Shown here one piece after another: positions 46,497 through 55,588 of a stretch of 64,000 nt of DNA (positions are counted from its first letter, which is position 1; every line of letters begins with the position of its first letter). The notes below the pieces were generated by a model. That model made no database searches, was not told the origin of the DNA, and saw only the letters and a list, made by a program, of their open reading frames with translations. The translations under genes and the position numbers were made by a program. This DNA is from Streptococcus parasanguinis. GTDB lineage: Bacteria > Bacillota > Bacilli > Lactobacillales > Streptococcaceae. The stretch covers positions 2,072,685 to 2,136,684 of the forward strand of contig NZ_CP133988.1 in NCBI RefSeq assembly GCF_031582885.1, written 5' to 3'.

Positions 46497-46734
46497 GAGT
46501 GCTCTCAATCACTCTAATTTACAATTTGTTATATATTTATTTTTGTTTTTGAGAATATTGCTTGATTGTCGGAATTTTTTCATTAAGAAAAAAATCCTAT
46601 AAAACATATCTATTATTGATTTTTTAAGCATCAACAAGTAATAAACAAAATTCATTCAAGAGCATTCTTTTTCTATCTAACGATAATTTAATATAATAAA
46701 TCAATGTTTTTACATCGAGATTTTGATAGAAAAA
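46497..46734. other. AT-rich spacer upstream of manLMN
   Basis: About 240 bp of very AT-rich DNA with many A and T tracts and no open frame. It contains short ATAATTTAATATAATAAAT stretches that could be UP-like or bent DNA. I see no other defined site. Confidence 0.4.
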
Positions 46735-46763
46735 TTGACTTAAGTGTGGAAACGATTTATAAT
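46735..46763 (+). promoter_or_regulatory. manLMN promoter with cre in the spacer
   Basis: TTGACT, 17 bp, TATAAT, near consensus. The spacer and -10 hold TGGAAACGATTTAT (46747-46760), a partial cre (TGNAANCGNWNNCA, last two positions differ). The start point is predicted at 46770. Confidence 0.78.
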
Positions 46764-46770
46764 AAAGTAG

Positions 46771-46787
46771 CTTAAAGTTTTCTTAAA
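46771..46787 (-). promoter_or_regulatory. CiaR-type direct repeat at the start of the manLMN transcript
   Basis: On the minus strand TTTAAG-AAAAC-TTTAAG, a perfect match to the pneumococcal CiaR motif TTTAAG-N5-TTTAAG. It covers about +2 to +18 in reverse orientation, which suggests repression. Confidence 0.7.
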
Positions 46788-46826
46788 CTGAAAGTCAAAC
46801 AAATTTTATAAGGAGGAATGTCAATA

Positions 46827-47816
46827 ATGAGTATTGGTATCATTATTGCTAGCCACGGTGAATTTGCAGCTGGAATCCACCAATCCGGCTCGATGATCTT
46901 TGGAGATCAAGAGAAAGTTCAAGTGGTTACGTTCATGCCAAGTGAAGGCCCGGATGATCTCTATGCTAAATTTAATGCAGCTGTTGCCGCATTTGATGCA
47001 GAAGATGAAGTCTTGGTTTTGGCTGACCTTTGGAGTGGTTCTCCATTTAACCAAGCAAGTCGCGTCATGGGAGAAAATCCAGATCGTAAATTTGCGATCA
47101 TCACAGGATTAAACCTTCCGATGTTGATTCAAGCTTATACAGAACGTTTGATGGATGCAAATGCCGGCGTTGATCAAGTCGCTGCAAACATCATCAAGGA
47201 AGCAAAAGACGGTGTCAAAGCCCTTCCAGAAGAATTAAACCCTGTTGAAGAAGCTAGTACAGCCGCTGCTGCTCCTGTAGCCCAAGCTGCTATTCCAGAA
47301 GGAACAGTTATCGGAGATGGAAAACTCAAGATTAACCTTGCCCGCTTAGATACACGTCTTCTTCATGGACAAGTCGCAACTGCTTGGACACCTGATTCAA
47401 AAGCCGACCGGATCATTGTTGCTTCAGATTCTGTTGCTAAAGATGAACTCCGTAAGGAATTGATCAAACAAGCGGCACCAAATGGTGTGAAAGCAAACGT
47501 TGTCCCAATTCAAAAATTGATCGACGTTGCAAAAGATCCACGTTTCGGAAATACCCATGCTTTGATCTTATTTGAAACACCTCAAGATGCTCTTCGCGCC
47601 ATCGAAGGTGGTGTTCCGATTAAAACCTTGAACGTTGGTTCAATGGCCCACTCAACTGGTAAAACCATGGTTAACAATGTGTTGTCAATGGATAAAGATG
47701 ACGTGGCTACATTTGAAAAAATGCGTGATCTTGGAGTAGAATTTGACGTCCGTAAAGTGCCAAATGACTCTAAGAAAGATTTGTTTGACTTAATTAACAA
47801 AGCCAACGTTCAATAA
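46827..47816 (+). CDS. manL: Mannose-family PTS transporter, EIIAB
   Basis: Phosphoryl-carrying subunit of the main glucose/mannose/amino-sugar PTS, 329 residues. The EIIA domain has His10 in IIIASHGEF as phosphorylation site. An Ala/Pro-rich linker (about 148-165) leads to the EIIB domain with [17 protein letters not shown], whose His takes the phosphate to sugar. I start at MSIGII because AGGAGG is ten bases before it and only one base from an earlier ATG. First gene of manLMN. Confidence 0.97.
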   Translation: MSIGIIIASHGEFAAGIHQSGSMIFGDQEKVQVVTFMPSEGPDDLYAKFNAAVAAFDAEDEVLVLADLWSGSPFNQASRVMGENPDRKFAIITGLNLPMLIQAYTERLMDANAGVDQVAANIIKEAKDGVKALPEELNPVEEASTAAAAPVAQAAIPEGTVIGDGKLKINLARLDTRLLHGQVATAWTPDSKADRIIVASDSVAKDELRKELIKQAAPNGVKANVVPIQKLIDVAKDPRFGNTHALILFETPQDALRAIEGGVPIKTLNVGSMAHSTGKTMVNNVLSMDKDDVATFEKMRDLGVEFDVRKVPNDSKKDLFDLINKANVQ

Positions 47817-47843
47817 TCGATTACTTACGAAAGGATTTTAAAC

Positions 47844-48647
47844 ATGTCTATTATTTCTATGGTATTAGTGGTCGTTGTTGCCTTCTTAGCAGGTCTTGAA
47901 GGTATCCTTGACCAATTCCAATTCCACCAACCACTTGTTGCTTGTACCTTAATCGGTTTGGTAACAGGTAACCTGACTGCTGGCGTTATGCTTGGTGGTT
48001 CACTTCAATTTATTGCACTTGGCTGGGCAAACATTGGTGCCGCAGTTGCACCCGATGCTGCTCTTGCATCTGTCGCTGCTGCCATCATCATGGTACTTGG
48101 GGGAGACTTCAGTGCAAAAGGAATCGCTGTCGCTCAAAGTGTCGCTATTCCGCTTGCAGTTGCTGGTCTTTTCTTGACCATGATCGTCCGTACCCTTTCC
48201 GTTGGTTTGGTCCACACTGCCGACGCTGCTGCTAGAAAAGGGGATATCAAAGGTGTAGAACGCGCTCACTTTGTGGCCCTTCTTCTTCAAGGTCTTCGTA
48301 TCGCCATTCCTGCAGCCCTCTTGTTGATGATTCCTGCTGAAACTGTTAAAACTGCTCTTGAACAAATGCCAAAATGGCTCTCTGATGGAATGCAAATCGG
48401 TGGTGGTATGGTTGTAGCCGTTGGTTATGCCATGGTTATCAACATGATGGCGAGCCGTGAAGTATGGCCATTCTTTGCCATCGGTTTTGCTCTTGCAGCC
48501 GTTAGCCAATTAACTTTGATCGCTCTTGGAGCAATTGGTGTTGCCCTTGCCTTGATCTACCTTACTCTTTCTAAGAAAGGTGGCAATGGAGGTGGCGGTG
48601 CCGCTACTTCTAACGATCCAATTGGCGACATTCTCGAAGACTATTAA
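47844..48647 (+). CDS. manM: Mannose-family PTS transporter, EIIC
   Basis: Membrane permease subunit, 267 residues, about eight hydrophobic segments. MVLVVVVAFLAGLEGILDQFQFHQPLVACTLIGLVTGN is typical of EIIC-Man. Also a docking site for some class II bacteriocins in other Firmicutes. Sits 27 bp after manL. Confidence 0.96.
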   Translation: MSIISMVLVVVVAFLAGLEGILDQFQFHQPLVACTLIGLVTGNLTAGVMLGGSLQFIALGWANIGAAVAPDAALASVAAAIIMVLGGDFSAKGIAVAQSVAIPLAVAGLFLTMIVRTLSVGLVHTADAAARKGDIKGVERAHFVALLLQGLRIAIPAALLLMIPAETVKTALEQMPKWLSDGMQIGGGMVVAVGYAMVINMMASREVWPFFAIGFALAAVSQLTLIALGAIGVALALIYLTLSKKGGNGGGGAATSNDPIGDILEDY

Positions 48648-48665
48648 GAAAGGTGTGACACTATC

Positions 48666-49577
48666 ATGACTGAAAAATTACAATTATCTAAATCAGATCG
48701 TCAAAAAGTTTGGTGGCGTTCAACCTTCTTGCAAGGTTCTTGGAACTATGAACGGATGCAAAACTTGGGTTGGGCATACTCATTGATCCCAGCTATCAAA
48801 AAACTCTACACAAAGAAAGAAGACCAAGCGGCTGCTCTTGAGCGTCACATGGAATTCTTTAACACTCACCCATACGTTGCCGCTCCTATCATCGGGGTAA
48901 CGCTTGCTCTTGAAGAAGAAAGAGCAAACGGTGCTGCTATTGACGATGCTGCCATCCAAGGGGTTAAAATTGGTATGATGGGTCCTTTGGCGGGTATCGG
49001 AGATCCAGTATTCTGGTTTACAGTACGTCCTATCCTTGGTGCTCTTGGTGCATCACTTGCTGCGTCTGGTAATATCCTTGGTCCACTTATCTTCTTTATC
49101 GCATGGAATGCGATTCGTATGGCCTTCTTGTGGTACACGCAAGAACTTGGCTACAAAGCAGGTTCTGAAATTACCAAAGATATGTCTGGTGGGATCTTGC
49201 AAGACATCACTAAAGGGGCTTCTATCCTTGGGATGTTCATCCTCGCTGTCTTGGTAGAACGTTGGGTATCTATTAAATTCATCTTTAATGTTTCTTCTGT
49301 AAAATTAGACGACAAAGCTTATATCCACTGGGATAAACTTCCTGAAGGATACAAGGGTATCCAAGAAGCCTTCGCTCAAGTTGGCTCAGGTCTCTCTCAA
49401 ACACCTGAAAAAGTTACGACTTTCCAACAAAACTTGGATTCATTGATTCCTGGTTTGATGGGATTACTTCTTACTTTTGCTTGTATGTGGTTGTTGAAGA
49501 AAAAAGTATCTCCAATCACTATCATCATCGCCCTCTTTGTAATCGGTGTATTAGCACACGTTGCTGGCTTGATGTAA
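48666..49577 (+). CDS. manN: Mannose-family PTS transporter, EIID
   Basis: Second membrane subunit, 303 residues. FLQGSWNYERMQNLGWAYSLIPAIKKLY, FNTHPYVAAPIIGVTLALEEE, and GPLAGIGDPVFWFTVRPILGALGASLA are family signatures. EIIC and EIID together form the sugar channel. Confidence 0.96.
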   Translation: MTEKLQLSKSDRQKVWWRSTFLQGSWNYERMQNLGWAYSLIPAIKKLYTKKEDQAAALERHMEFFNTHPYVAAPIIGVTLALEEERANGAAIDDAAIQGVKIGMMGPLAGIGDPVFWFTVRPILGALGASLAASGNILGPLIFFIAWNAIRMAFLWYTQELGYKAGSEITKDMSGGILQDITKGASILGMFILAVLVERWVSIKFIFNVSSVKLDDKAYIHWDKLPEGYKGIQEAFAQVGSGLSQTPEKVTTFQQNLDSLIPGLMGLLLTFACMWLLKKKVSPITIIIALFVIGVLAHVAGLM

Positions 49578-49590
49578 GCAAAGATCAACT

Positions 49591-49616
49591 AAAAAGAAGG
49601 TTTCGGCCTTCTTTTT
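49591..49616 (+). terminator. Terminator of manLMN
   Basis: AAAAAGAAGG/CCTTCTTTTT with a TTTCGG loop. Confidence 0.92.
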
Positions 49617-49620
49617 ATTA

Positions 49621-49629
49621 TGATATAAT
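49621..49629 (+). promoter_or_regulatory. Extended -10 promoter of the DUF956 gene
   Basis: TGATATAAT directly after the manLMN terminator, 28 bp before the ATG. Confidence 0.65.
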
Positions 49630-49657
49630 GGAGTGAACAGCAATACAGGAGGATCTC

Positions 49658-50026
49658 ATGGCTCAATCATTGAATAAAACCGTTGAATTCCATACTACAG
49701 GGGTTTCTTACCTTGGAGTGGGGGGAAAGGTTGGAAAAATCCTAGTAGGGAATGCCGCTTTTGAATTTTATGCGGATGCAAATGTAGAAGACTACATCCA
49801 AATTCCCTGGCAAGAAATTGAACAAATCGGAGCCAATGTATCCGGACGTAAAATTAGCCGCCATTTTGAAATCTATACTAGAGAATCAAAATTTCTCTTT
49901 GCTTCAAAAGACTCTGGAAAAATTTTAAAGATTGCTCGGGAACATCTAGGAAATGATAAAATTGTCAAACTTCCTACATTGATCCAAACCATCACGGCTA
50001 AAATTAAAAATCTATTTGCAAAATAG
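49658..50026 (+). CDS. manO: DUF956 family protein ManO
   Basis: A 122-residue soluble protein of the DUF956 family, found almost only beside mannose PTS operons. VGGKVGKILVGNAAFEFYADANVEDYIQIPW is the conserved start. Proposed to regulate the PTS; the mechanism is not established. It has its own promoter, so it can be expressed apart from manLMN. Confidence 0.9.
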   Translation: MAQSLNKTVEFHTTGVSYLGVGGKVGKILVGNAAFEFYADANVEDYIQIPWQEIEQIGANVSGRKISRHFEIYTRESKFLFASKDSGKILKIAREHLGNDKIVKLPTLIQTITAKIKNLFAK

Positions 50027-50044
50027 GATCTTTTCTTGTATAAT
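50016..50044 (+). promoter_or_regulatory. Promoter of the serS T-box leader
   Basis: TTGCAA, 17 bp, TATAAT; the -35 box lies in the last codons of manO. Start point predicted at 50051. Confidence 0.8.
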
Positions 50045-50050
50045 AGACGC

Positions 50051-50228
50051 AAACGGATAAGTAAGTTAAGAGGCTCTTTCAGAAAGTCTGCGGTTGCTGC
50101 GAGCAGATAGAAATCTTAATTGAAATTCTACCGTTTCTTTAAAATACAATATTGAATCAAGTGCACACCTGTGAAGTTGGATGGAACCGTGGCTCTGCCA
50201 CTCCAACACTCTAACAGGTGTGTTTTTT
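50051..50228 (+). promoter_or_regulatory. Serine T-box riboswitch of serS
   Basis: Stem I base AAACGG/CCGTTT, next stem TTAAGA/TCTTAA, and between them an internal loop with AGTA on one side and GAA plus TCT (Ser codon, 50127-50129) followed by A on the other, the usual specifier-loop layout. T-box sequence GGATGGAACCGTG at 50179-50191. The terminator pairs CACACCTGT with ACAGGTGTG around GTTGGA/TCCAAC and GTGG/CCAC, then TTTTTT. Uncharged tRNA-Ser should promote read-through. Confidence 0.82.
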
Positions 50229-50243
50229 GTTAAAGGAGAAGCT

Positions 50244-51521
50244 ATGTTAGATATTAAACGGATTCGTACAGACTTTGATGCGGTTGCTAAAAAATTGGCA
50301 ACACGTGGCGTAGATGCAGCTATTTTGAATGAAATGAAAGAAATCGATGCCAAACGTCGAGATATCTTAGTCAAAGTAGAAAATCTCAAAGCAGAGCGTA
50401 ACACTGTATCTGCTGAAATAGCACAAGCTAAACGCAACAAGGAAAATGCAGATGATAAGATTGCTGCCATGCAAACCCTCTCTGCAGAGGTCAAAGCATT
50501 GGATACAGAATTAGCTGAAATCGATGCAAAATTAACTGAATTCACTACTACCCTTCCAAACATCCCTGCTGATAGTGTCCCTGTTGGAGCAGATGAGGAT
50601 GACAATGTTGAGGTTCGTCGTTGGGGAACACCGCGCGAATTTGGCTTTGAACCAAAAGCTCACTGGGATTTAGGTGAAGACCTTGATATCCTTGACTGGG
50701 AACGCGGGGCTAAAGTCACTGGTGCTCGTTTCCTCTTCTACAAAGGACTTGGAGCTCGCTTAGAACGCGCTATCTACAACTTCATGTTGGAGGAACATGG
50801 CAAGGAAGGCTACACTGAAGTCATCCCTCCTTACATGGTCAACCATGATTCTATGTTTGGTACTGGTCAGTATCCAAAATTCAAGGAAGATACTTTTGAA
50901 CTTAGCGATACCAATTATGTCCTCATTCCAACTGCTGAAGTTCCTTTGACGAACTACTACCGCGATGAAATTCTTGATGGAAAAGACCTTCCAATCTACT
51001 TCACCGCTATGAGTCCATCATTCCGTTCAGAAGCTGGTTCAGCTGGTCGTGATACTCGTGGATTGATCCGTTTGCACCAATTCCATAAGGTTGAAATGGT
51101 GAAATTTGCTAAACCAGAAGAATCATATGATGAATTGGAAAAAATGGTTGTCAATGCTGAAAATATCCTTCAAAAACTGAACCTTCCATACCGTGTGGTA
51201 GCTCTCTCAACGGGAGACATGGGCTTCTCAGCTGCCAAGACTTATGACTTGGAAGTATGGATTCCAGCGCAAAACACCTACCGTGAAATCTCAAGCTGTT
51301 CTAATACAGAAGATTTCCAAGCTCGCCGTGCGCAAATCCGCTATCGTGATGAAGCAGATGGCAAGGTAAAACTCCTTCACACTTTGAACGGTTCAGGGTT
51401 AGCTGTCGGACGTACCGTCGCTGCTATTCTTGAAAACTACCAAAACGAAGACGGTTCTGTGACCATTCCAGAAGTCCTTCGCCCATACATGGGTGGCGCA
51501 GAAGTCATCGCACCAAAATAA
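50244..51521 (+). CDS. serS: Seryl-tRNA synthetase
   Basis: Class II synthetase for Ser, 425 residues. An N-terminal helical arm (about 1-105) that grips the long variable arm of tRNA-Ser, then motif 2 [25 protein letters not shown] and motif 3 around [15 protein letters not shown]. Starts at MLDIKRIR with AAAGGAG upstream. Controlled by the T-box. Confidence 0.97.
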   Translation: MLDIKRIRTDFDAVAKKLATRGVDAAILNEMKEIDAKRRDILVKVENLKAERNTVSAEIAQAKRNKENADDKIAAMQTLSAEVKALDTELAEIDAKLTEFTTTLPNIPADSVPVGADEDDNVEVRRWGTPREFGFEPKAHWDLGEDLDILDWERGAKVTGARFLFYKGLGARLERAIYNFMLEEHGKEGYTEVIPPYMVNHDSMFGTGQYPKFKEDTFELSDTNYVLIPTAEVPLTNYYRDEILDGKDLPIYFTAMSPSFRSEAGSAGRDTRGLIRLHQFHKVEMVKFAKPEESYDELEKMVVNAENILQKLNLPYRVVALSTGDMGFSAAKTYDLEVWIPAQNTYREISSCSNTEDFQARRAQIRYRDEADGKVKLLHTLNGSGLAVGRTVAAILENYQNEDGSVTIPEVLRPYMGGAEVIAPK

Positions 51522-51526
51522 AGTTT

Positions 51527-51565
51527 AAAAAAACTGAGTCTTGCAAATTGCAAGCTCAGTTTTTT
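51527..51565. terminator. Bidirectional terminator between serS and the fab/acc operon
   Basis: AAAAAACTGAG/CTCAGTTTTTT with inner TTGC/GCAA; U-runs on both strands; the accA stop codon overlaps it. Confidence 0.9.
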
Positions 51566-52334
51566 AATATTTACGAAAACGTTGGTAGCGTTGCTCCAGA
51601 AGCTCTTCGAGAGGTAAAGCTTGTAAAACCTTTAACTCTTCCTGTAATTCCTTCTTCACTTGAGCCAGTAGTTCCCCATTCGAAAATCCATGCTCGGGAA
51701 TCACCTTATCGACAATTTCCATATTTAACAATTCATGAGAAGTAATCTTCATCAACTCTGCTGCTTCCATGGCACGACTTCCATCTTTCCAAAGAATAGA
51801 GGCAAAACCTTCTGGACTCAAGACCGCATAGATGGAGTTCTCAAGCATCCAGACCTTATCTGCCACAGCAAGAGCCAAGGCACCACCAGAGCCACCTTCT
51901 CCGATGATAATCGCGATAATTGGAACTTTTAGATCACTCATTTCCATGAGGTTGCGGGCAATGGCTTCCCCTTGTCCTCGTTCTTCAGCACCAACACCGG
52001 GATAAGCACCCGCTGTATTGATAAAGGTCACAACTGGACGGCCAAATTTCTCCGCTTGCTTCATGAGACGCAAAGCTTTTCGATAGCCTTCTGGATGTGG
52101 TTGCCCAAAATTACGTTTTAGATTATCCTGAAGATTTTTTCCTTTTTGGATTCCAACGACTGTAACCGTTTGATCGCCTAAGCGTCCAATCCCACCAATC
52201 ACCGCACCATCATCACGGAAGTTTCGATCTCCATGCAATTCGATAAAATCATCAAAAATTCCTTGAGCAAAATCAAGCGCAGTCAATCTTCCTTGGTCAC
52301 GTGCCTCTTTAATAATCTGTGTTATTTTACTCAT
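51564..52334 (-). CDS. accA: Acetyl-CoA carboxylase carboxyltransferase subunit alpha
   Basis: With AccD it transfers the carboxyl group from biotin to acetyl-CoA to give malonyl-CoA. 256 residues, crotonase fold; the oxyanion region [11 protein letters not shown] is visible. Shorter than the E. coli protein, as in other streptococci. Starts at MSKITQII, with GGAGGTAAAC before it and an eight-base overlap with accD. Last gene of the cluster. Confidence 0.96.
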   Translation of the reverse strand: MSKITQIIKEARDQGRLTALDFAQGIFDDFIELHGDRNFRDDGAVIGGIGRLGDQTVTVVGIQKGKNLQDNLKRNFGQPHPEGYRKALRLMKQAEKFGRPVVTFINTAGAYPGVGAEERGQGEAIARNLMEMSDLKVPIIAIIIGEGGSGGALALAVADKVWMLENSIYAVLSPEGFASILWKDGSRAMEAAELMKITSHELLNMEIVDKVIPEHGFSNGELLAQVKKELQEELKVLQALPLEELLEQRYQRFRKY

Positions 52335-53193
52335 GTTTACCTCCATGAAGGGCTAATAATTGTCCAACTGTCGCTCGGATTTGACTTCTCTCCACGATCA
52401 AGTCTACAAATCCATGTTCTTGTAGAAATTCTGCTTTTTGGAAATCATCAGGCAATTTTTCACGCACAGTTGATTCGATCACGCGTCGACCAGCAAACCC
52501 AACCAAGGCTTGACTCTCTGCCATGATAATATCACCTTCCATAGCAAATGAGGCTGTCACCCCACCAGTTGTCGGATCTGTCAATACCGTCAAATAGAAT
52601 AATTTTTCTTTGGAATGGCGTTGTACAGCCGCAGAAATTTTTGCCATTTGCATCAAACTCACGATTCCTTCTTGCATCCGAGCACCACCGGAAGCGGTAA
52701 AAAGAACAACTGGCAATTTTTCTTTTGTCGCAAATTCAAATAAACGAGTAATTTTTTCGCCTACTACAGAACCCATTGAAGCCATGATAAAGTTGGAATC
52801 CATGATCCCAAGCGCAACTTTTTGACCTTTAATCAAGGCAGTTCCAGTCAGGACAGCTTCATCCAGTCCTGTCATTTCCCGCACTGCTGCTAGTTTCTTC
52901 TTATAATTTGGGAAATTCAAAGGATCTGTCGTTTCGATTCCTGTAAACATTTCTTCAAAGCTAGCTGGATCCACTGTCAGCGCCAAGCGTTCTTTAGCAG
53001 AAATACGGAAGGTATAGCCACAATTCGGGCAGACACGCTCACTACCTAAATCCTTTTGGTAAATGGTATGTTTACAACCTGGGCATTGTGAAAATAGTTC
53101 ATCAGGAACTTCAGGTTTTGGCTGAGGCTCCTTCCAGGCTGACCTATTCGGATTGATCCGAATATATTTATCTTTTTTAGAAAATAATGCCAT
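52327..53193 (-). CDS. accD: Acetyl-CoA carboxylase carboxyltransferase subunit beta
   Basis: Partner of AccA, 288 residues. The N-terminal zinc ribbon is visible as CPGCKH and CPNCGYTF (about residues 35-58), followed by the crotonase domain with SGGARMQEG and [12 protein letters not shown]. In this operon a hairpin in the leader separates it from accC. Confidence 0.96.
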   Translation of the reverse strand: MALFSKKDKYIRINPNRSAWKEPQPKPEVPDELFSQCPGCKHTIYQKDLGSERVCPNCGYTFRISAKERLALTVDPASFEEMFTGIETTDPLNFPNYKKKLAAVREMTGLDEAVLTGTALIKGQKVALGIMDSNFIMASMGSVVGEKITRLFEFATKEKLPVVLFTASGGARMQEGIVSLMQMAKISAAVQRHSKEKLFYLTVLTDPTTGGVTASFAMEGDIIMAESQALVGFAGRRVIESTVREKLPDDFQKAEFLQEHGFVDLIVERSQIRATVGQLLALHGGKHE

Positions 53194-53237
53194 TACTTAC
53201 TCCTTATAATATGCTACAGTATCTGCAGCATTACTAT

Positions 53238-53294
53238 AAAAGCCTGAAACTGTGAAGATGATGTTCATACTTCCCTCACAAGTCCAGGCTTTTT
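53238..53294 (-). terminator. Hairpin with U-run between accC and accD
   Basis: On the minus strand GCCTG and TTGTGA pair with TCACA and CAGGC, then CTTTTAT. It has the form of an intrinsic terminator but is inside the acc operon, so it may tune accD-accA relative to accC. A second small hairpin (GCTGCAG/CTGTAGC) and an AT-rich -10-like stretch follow before accD. Confidence 0.6.
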
Positions 53295-53296
53295 CA

Positions 53297-54661
53297 TCAT
53301 TCCTTATTATAATTTGGAAGGAATTGTTCCATCAAAAATGCAGTGTCGTAATCACCAGCGATCACATGCGAATCTGAGATCAAATCCAACTGGAAACTAC
53401 TATTGGTGGTGACACCATCGATTTCCAACTCATAAAGAGCACGCTGCATTTTCATCAGTGCATCAAAGCGATTTTCCCCATGGACAATGATCTTGGCAAT
53501 CATACTATCATAGTATGGCGGAATCGTATAACCAGGATACACAGCAGAATCCACACGCAAGCCAACCCCACCACTTGGAAGATAGAGATTAGTGATCTTA
53601 CCTGGGCTTGGTGCAAAGTTGAAGGAAGGATTTTCCGCATTGATCCGGCATTCAATCGCATGGCCTTTAATGACAATATCCTCTTGAGTAACGGATAATT
53701 CTTGGCCAGCTGCGATTTTAATCTGTTCCTTAACGATATCAACTCCTGTTACAAATTCTGTGACAGGATGCTCCACTTGCACACGGGTATTCATTTCCAT
53801 AAAGTAGAACTCACCCTTGCCTTCATCATACAAGAATTCAATCGTTCCAGCATTCTCATACCCAACTGATTCAGCAGCCCGAACAGCAGCAGAACCAATT
53901 TGATTACGAAGAGTTTTTCCGATAGCAATTGAAGGGGATTCTTCTAGAACTTTTTGATTGTTCCGTTGAAGAGAACAATCGCGTTCACCTAAGTGAATGA
54001 CATGTCCATGCTGATCCGCTAAAATCTGTACTTCAATGTGGCGTGCCGGATAAATCACCCGCTCCATATACATGGCCCCATTCCCAAAAGCAGCTTGAGC
54101 TTCTGAGGAAGCAGATTCAAAAGCAGCAACCAAATCTTCTGGTTTTTCAACCTTCCGAATTCCCTTGCCACCGCCTCCTGCAGATGCTTTCAACATCACA
54201 GGGTAACCAATACGCTCTGCAATCTCGAGGGCTTCTTCAGCAGTATACACTTCACCATCTGATCCAGGAATAACAGGCACTCCTGCTTTGATCATCTGTT
54301 TACGAGCATTAATCTTATCCCCCATCAAATCCATGACTTTAGCAGAAGGACCAATAAATTTAATGCCCACTTCCTCACACATGGTCGCAAATTTTGAGTT
54401 TTCACTTAAAAATCCAAAACCAGGATGGATAGCTTCTGCTCCTGTTAGAACAGCTGCAGACAAGACAGCACTCATATTCAAATAAGACTCTGTTGATTTA
54501 GCAGGTCCAATACAGACTGCTTCATCCGCTAGTAAGGTATGCAAGGCTTCTTTATCAGCAGTAGAATACACTGCAACCGTCTCGATGCCAAGTTCACGAG
54601 CCGCACGAATAATACGAACTGCAATCTCACCACGATTGGCGATTAAGATCTTACGAAACAT
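53297..54661 (-). CDS. accC: Acetyl-CoA carboxylase biotin carboxylase subunit
   Basis: ATP-grasp enzyme that carboxylates the biotin on AccB. 454 residues. MFRKILIANRGEIAVRIIRAARELG start, ATP lid KASAGGGGKGIR, active-site region FMEMNTRVQVEHPVTE. Start chosen at MFRK with AGAAAGG seven bases upstream. Confidence 0.97.
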   Translation of the reverse strand: MFRKILIANRGEIAVRIIRAARELGIETVAVYSTADKEALHTLLADEAVCIGPAKSTESYLNMSAVLSAAVLTGAEAIHPGFGFLSENSKFATMCEEVGIKFIGPSAKVMDLMGDKINARKQMIKAGVPVIPGSDGEVYTAEEALEIAERIGYPVMLKASAGGGGKGIRKVEKPEDLVAAFESASSEAQAAFGNGAMYMERVIYPARHIEVQILADQHGHVIHLGERDCSLQRNNQKVLEESPSIAIGKTLRNQIGSAAVRAAESVGYENAGTIEFLYDEGKGEFYFMEMNTRVQVEHPVTEFVTGVDIVKEQIKIAAGQELSVTQEDIVIKGHAIECRINAENPSFNFAPSPGKITNLYLPSGGVGLRVDSAVYPGYTIPPYYDSMIAKIIVHGENRFDALMKMQRALYELEIDGVTTNSSFQLDLISDSHVIAGDYDTAFLMEQFLPNYNKE

Positions 54662-54674
54662 AGATAGGCCTTTC

Positions 54675-55100
54675 TTAATTTCCAATTGCAAACGTAAGCG
54701 TTCCTGAAGCTGCAAGCTTACCGTCTACTTCTGCTTTCGCTTCAACAACAGCAATTGTTCCACGACGTTTGACAAAAGTAGCTGTCATCACCAGTTGATC
54801 TCCTGGAACGACTTGTTTTTTAAACTTCACCTTGTCCATCCCTGCATAAAAGACTAATTTCCCTTTATTTTCAGGTTTTGACAACTCTAGTACACCTGCT
54901 GTTTGTGCCAAAGCTTCCATGATGAGAACACCTGGCATAACAGGATATTGTGGAAAATGTCCATTAAAAAATGGTTCATTAATTGTCACGTTTTTAATGG
55001 CAACAATCGTATCTTCACTTGTTTCTAAAACGCGATCCACCAAAAGCATTGGGTAACGATGCGGCAAAGCCTCACGAATAGCATTAATATCAATTGTCAT
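54675..55100 (-). CDS. fabZ: 3-hydroxyacyl-ACP dehydratase FabZ
   Basis: Removes water from 3-hydroxyacyl-ACP in each elongation cycle. 141 residues, hot-dog fold; [12 protein letters not shown] and the active-site [19 protein letters not shown] are intact. Overlaps accB by four bases. Streptococci lack FabA; FabM supplies the isomerisation instead. Confidence 0.97.
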   Translation of the reverse strand: MTIDINAIREALPHRYPMLLVDRVLETSEDTIVAIKNVTINEPFFNGHFPQYPVMPGVLIMEALAQTAGVLELSKPENKGKLVFYAGMDKVKFKKQVVPGDQLVMTATFVKRRGTIAVVEAKAEVDGKLAASGTLTFAIGN

Positions 55101-55585
55101 TTGATTCGAACCAATCCTTTTCCAAATTCAACCATTTCTTCATTCGTTACCAAAATTTCAGTGACTACCCCATCTTTTGGTGCTGGGACTTCATTCATCA
55201 CTTTCATGGCTTCGATAATCAAGAGTGTTTGACCCTTAGTGACCTTATCTCCTACAGATACAAAGGCTGGTTTATCCGGAGCTGGCGACAAGTAAGCCAC
55301 CCCAACCAATGGACTTTCAACCACATCACCTTCTGCAGCCTGAGCTGGAGCAGCAACTGGTTCAGCCGCTACAGCTGGAGTTGCTGGTGCTTCAACAACA
55401 GGGGCTACTACAGGAGTTTGAGGAGCTGCTACCACTTCAACTGCAGGAGCAACCGGTGTAGCCGCAACTGAACTCGTTTGGTTTTTACTCAAATTCAATT
55501 CTTCGCCATTATTTTTATATGAGAATTCACGCAAAGTTGACGCATCAAATTGAGCCAACAAATCTTTGATTTCAGAAATATTCAT
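55097..55585 (-). CDS. accB: Biotin carboxyl carrier protein of acetyl-CoA carboxylase
   Basis: Carries biotin between AccC and AccAD. 162 residues: short N-terminal segment, a long Ala/Pro/Val-rich hinge (about 38-80), and a biotinyl domain with the lysine in [11 protein letters not shown]. Three bases after fabF. Confidence 0.97.
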   Translation of the reverse strand: MNISEIKDLLAQFDASTLREFSYKNNGEELNLSKNQTSSVAATPVAPAVEVVAAPQTPVVAPVVEAPATPAVAAEPVAAPAQAAEGDVVESPLVGVAYLSPAPDKPAFVSVGDKVTKGQTLLIIEAMKVMNEVPAPKDGVVTEILVTNEEMVEFGKGLVRIK

Positions 55586-55588
55586 GAA

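Noticed and set aside
48000..48509. Minus-strand open frame of about 170 codons opposite manM
   Set aside because: Shadow of the EIIC gene; His/Ser/Asn-rich nonsense product.
50066..50605. Minus-strand open frame across the serS T-box and 5' end
   Set aside because: The leader folds as a T-box and serS is certain; the antisense product has no family features.
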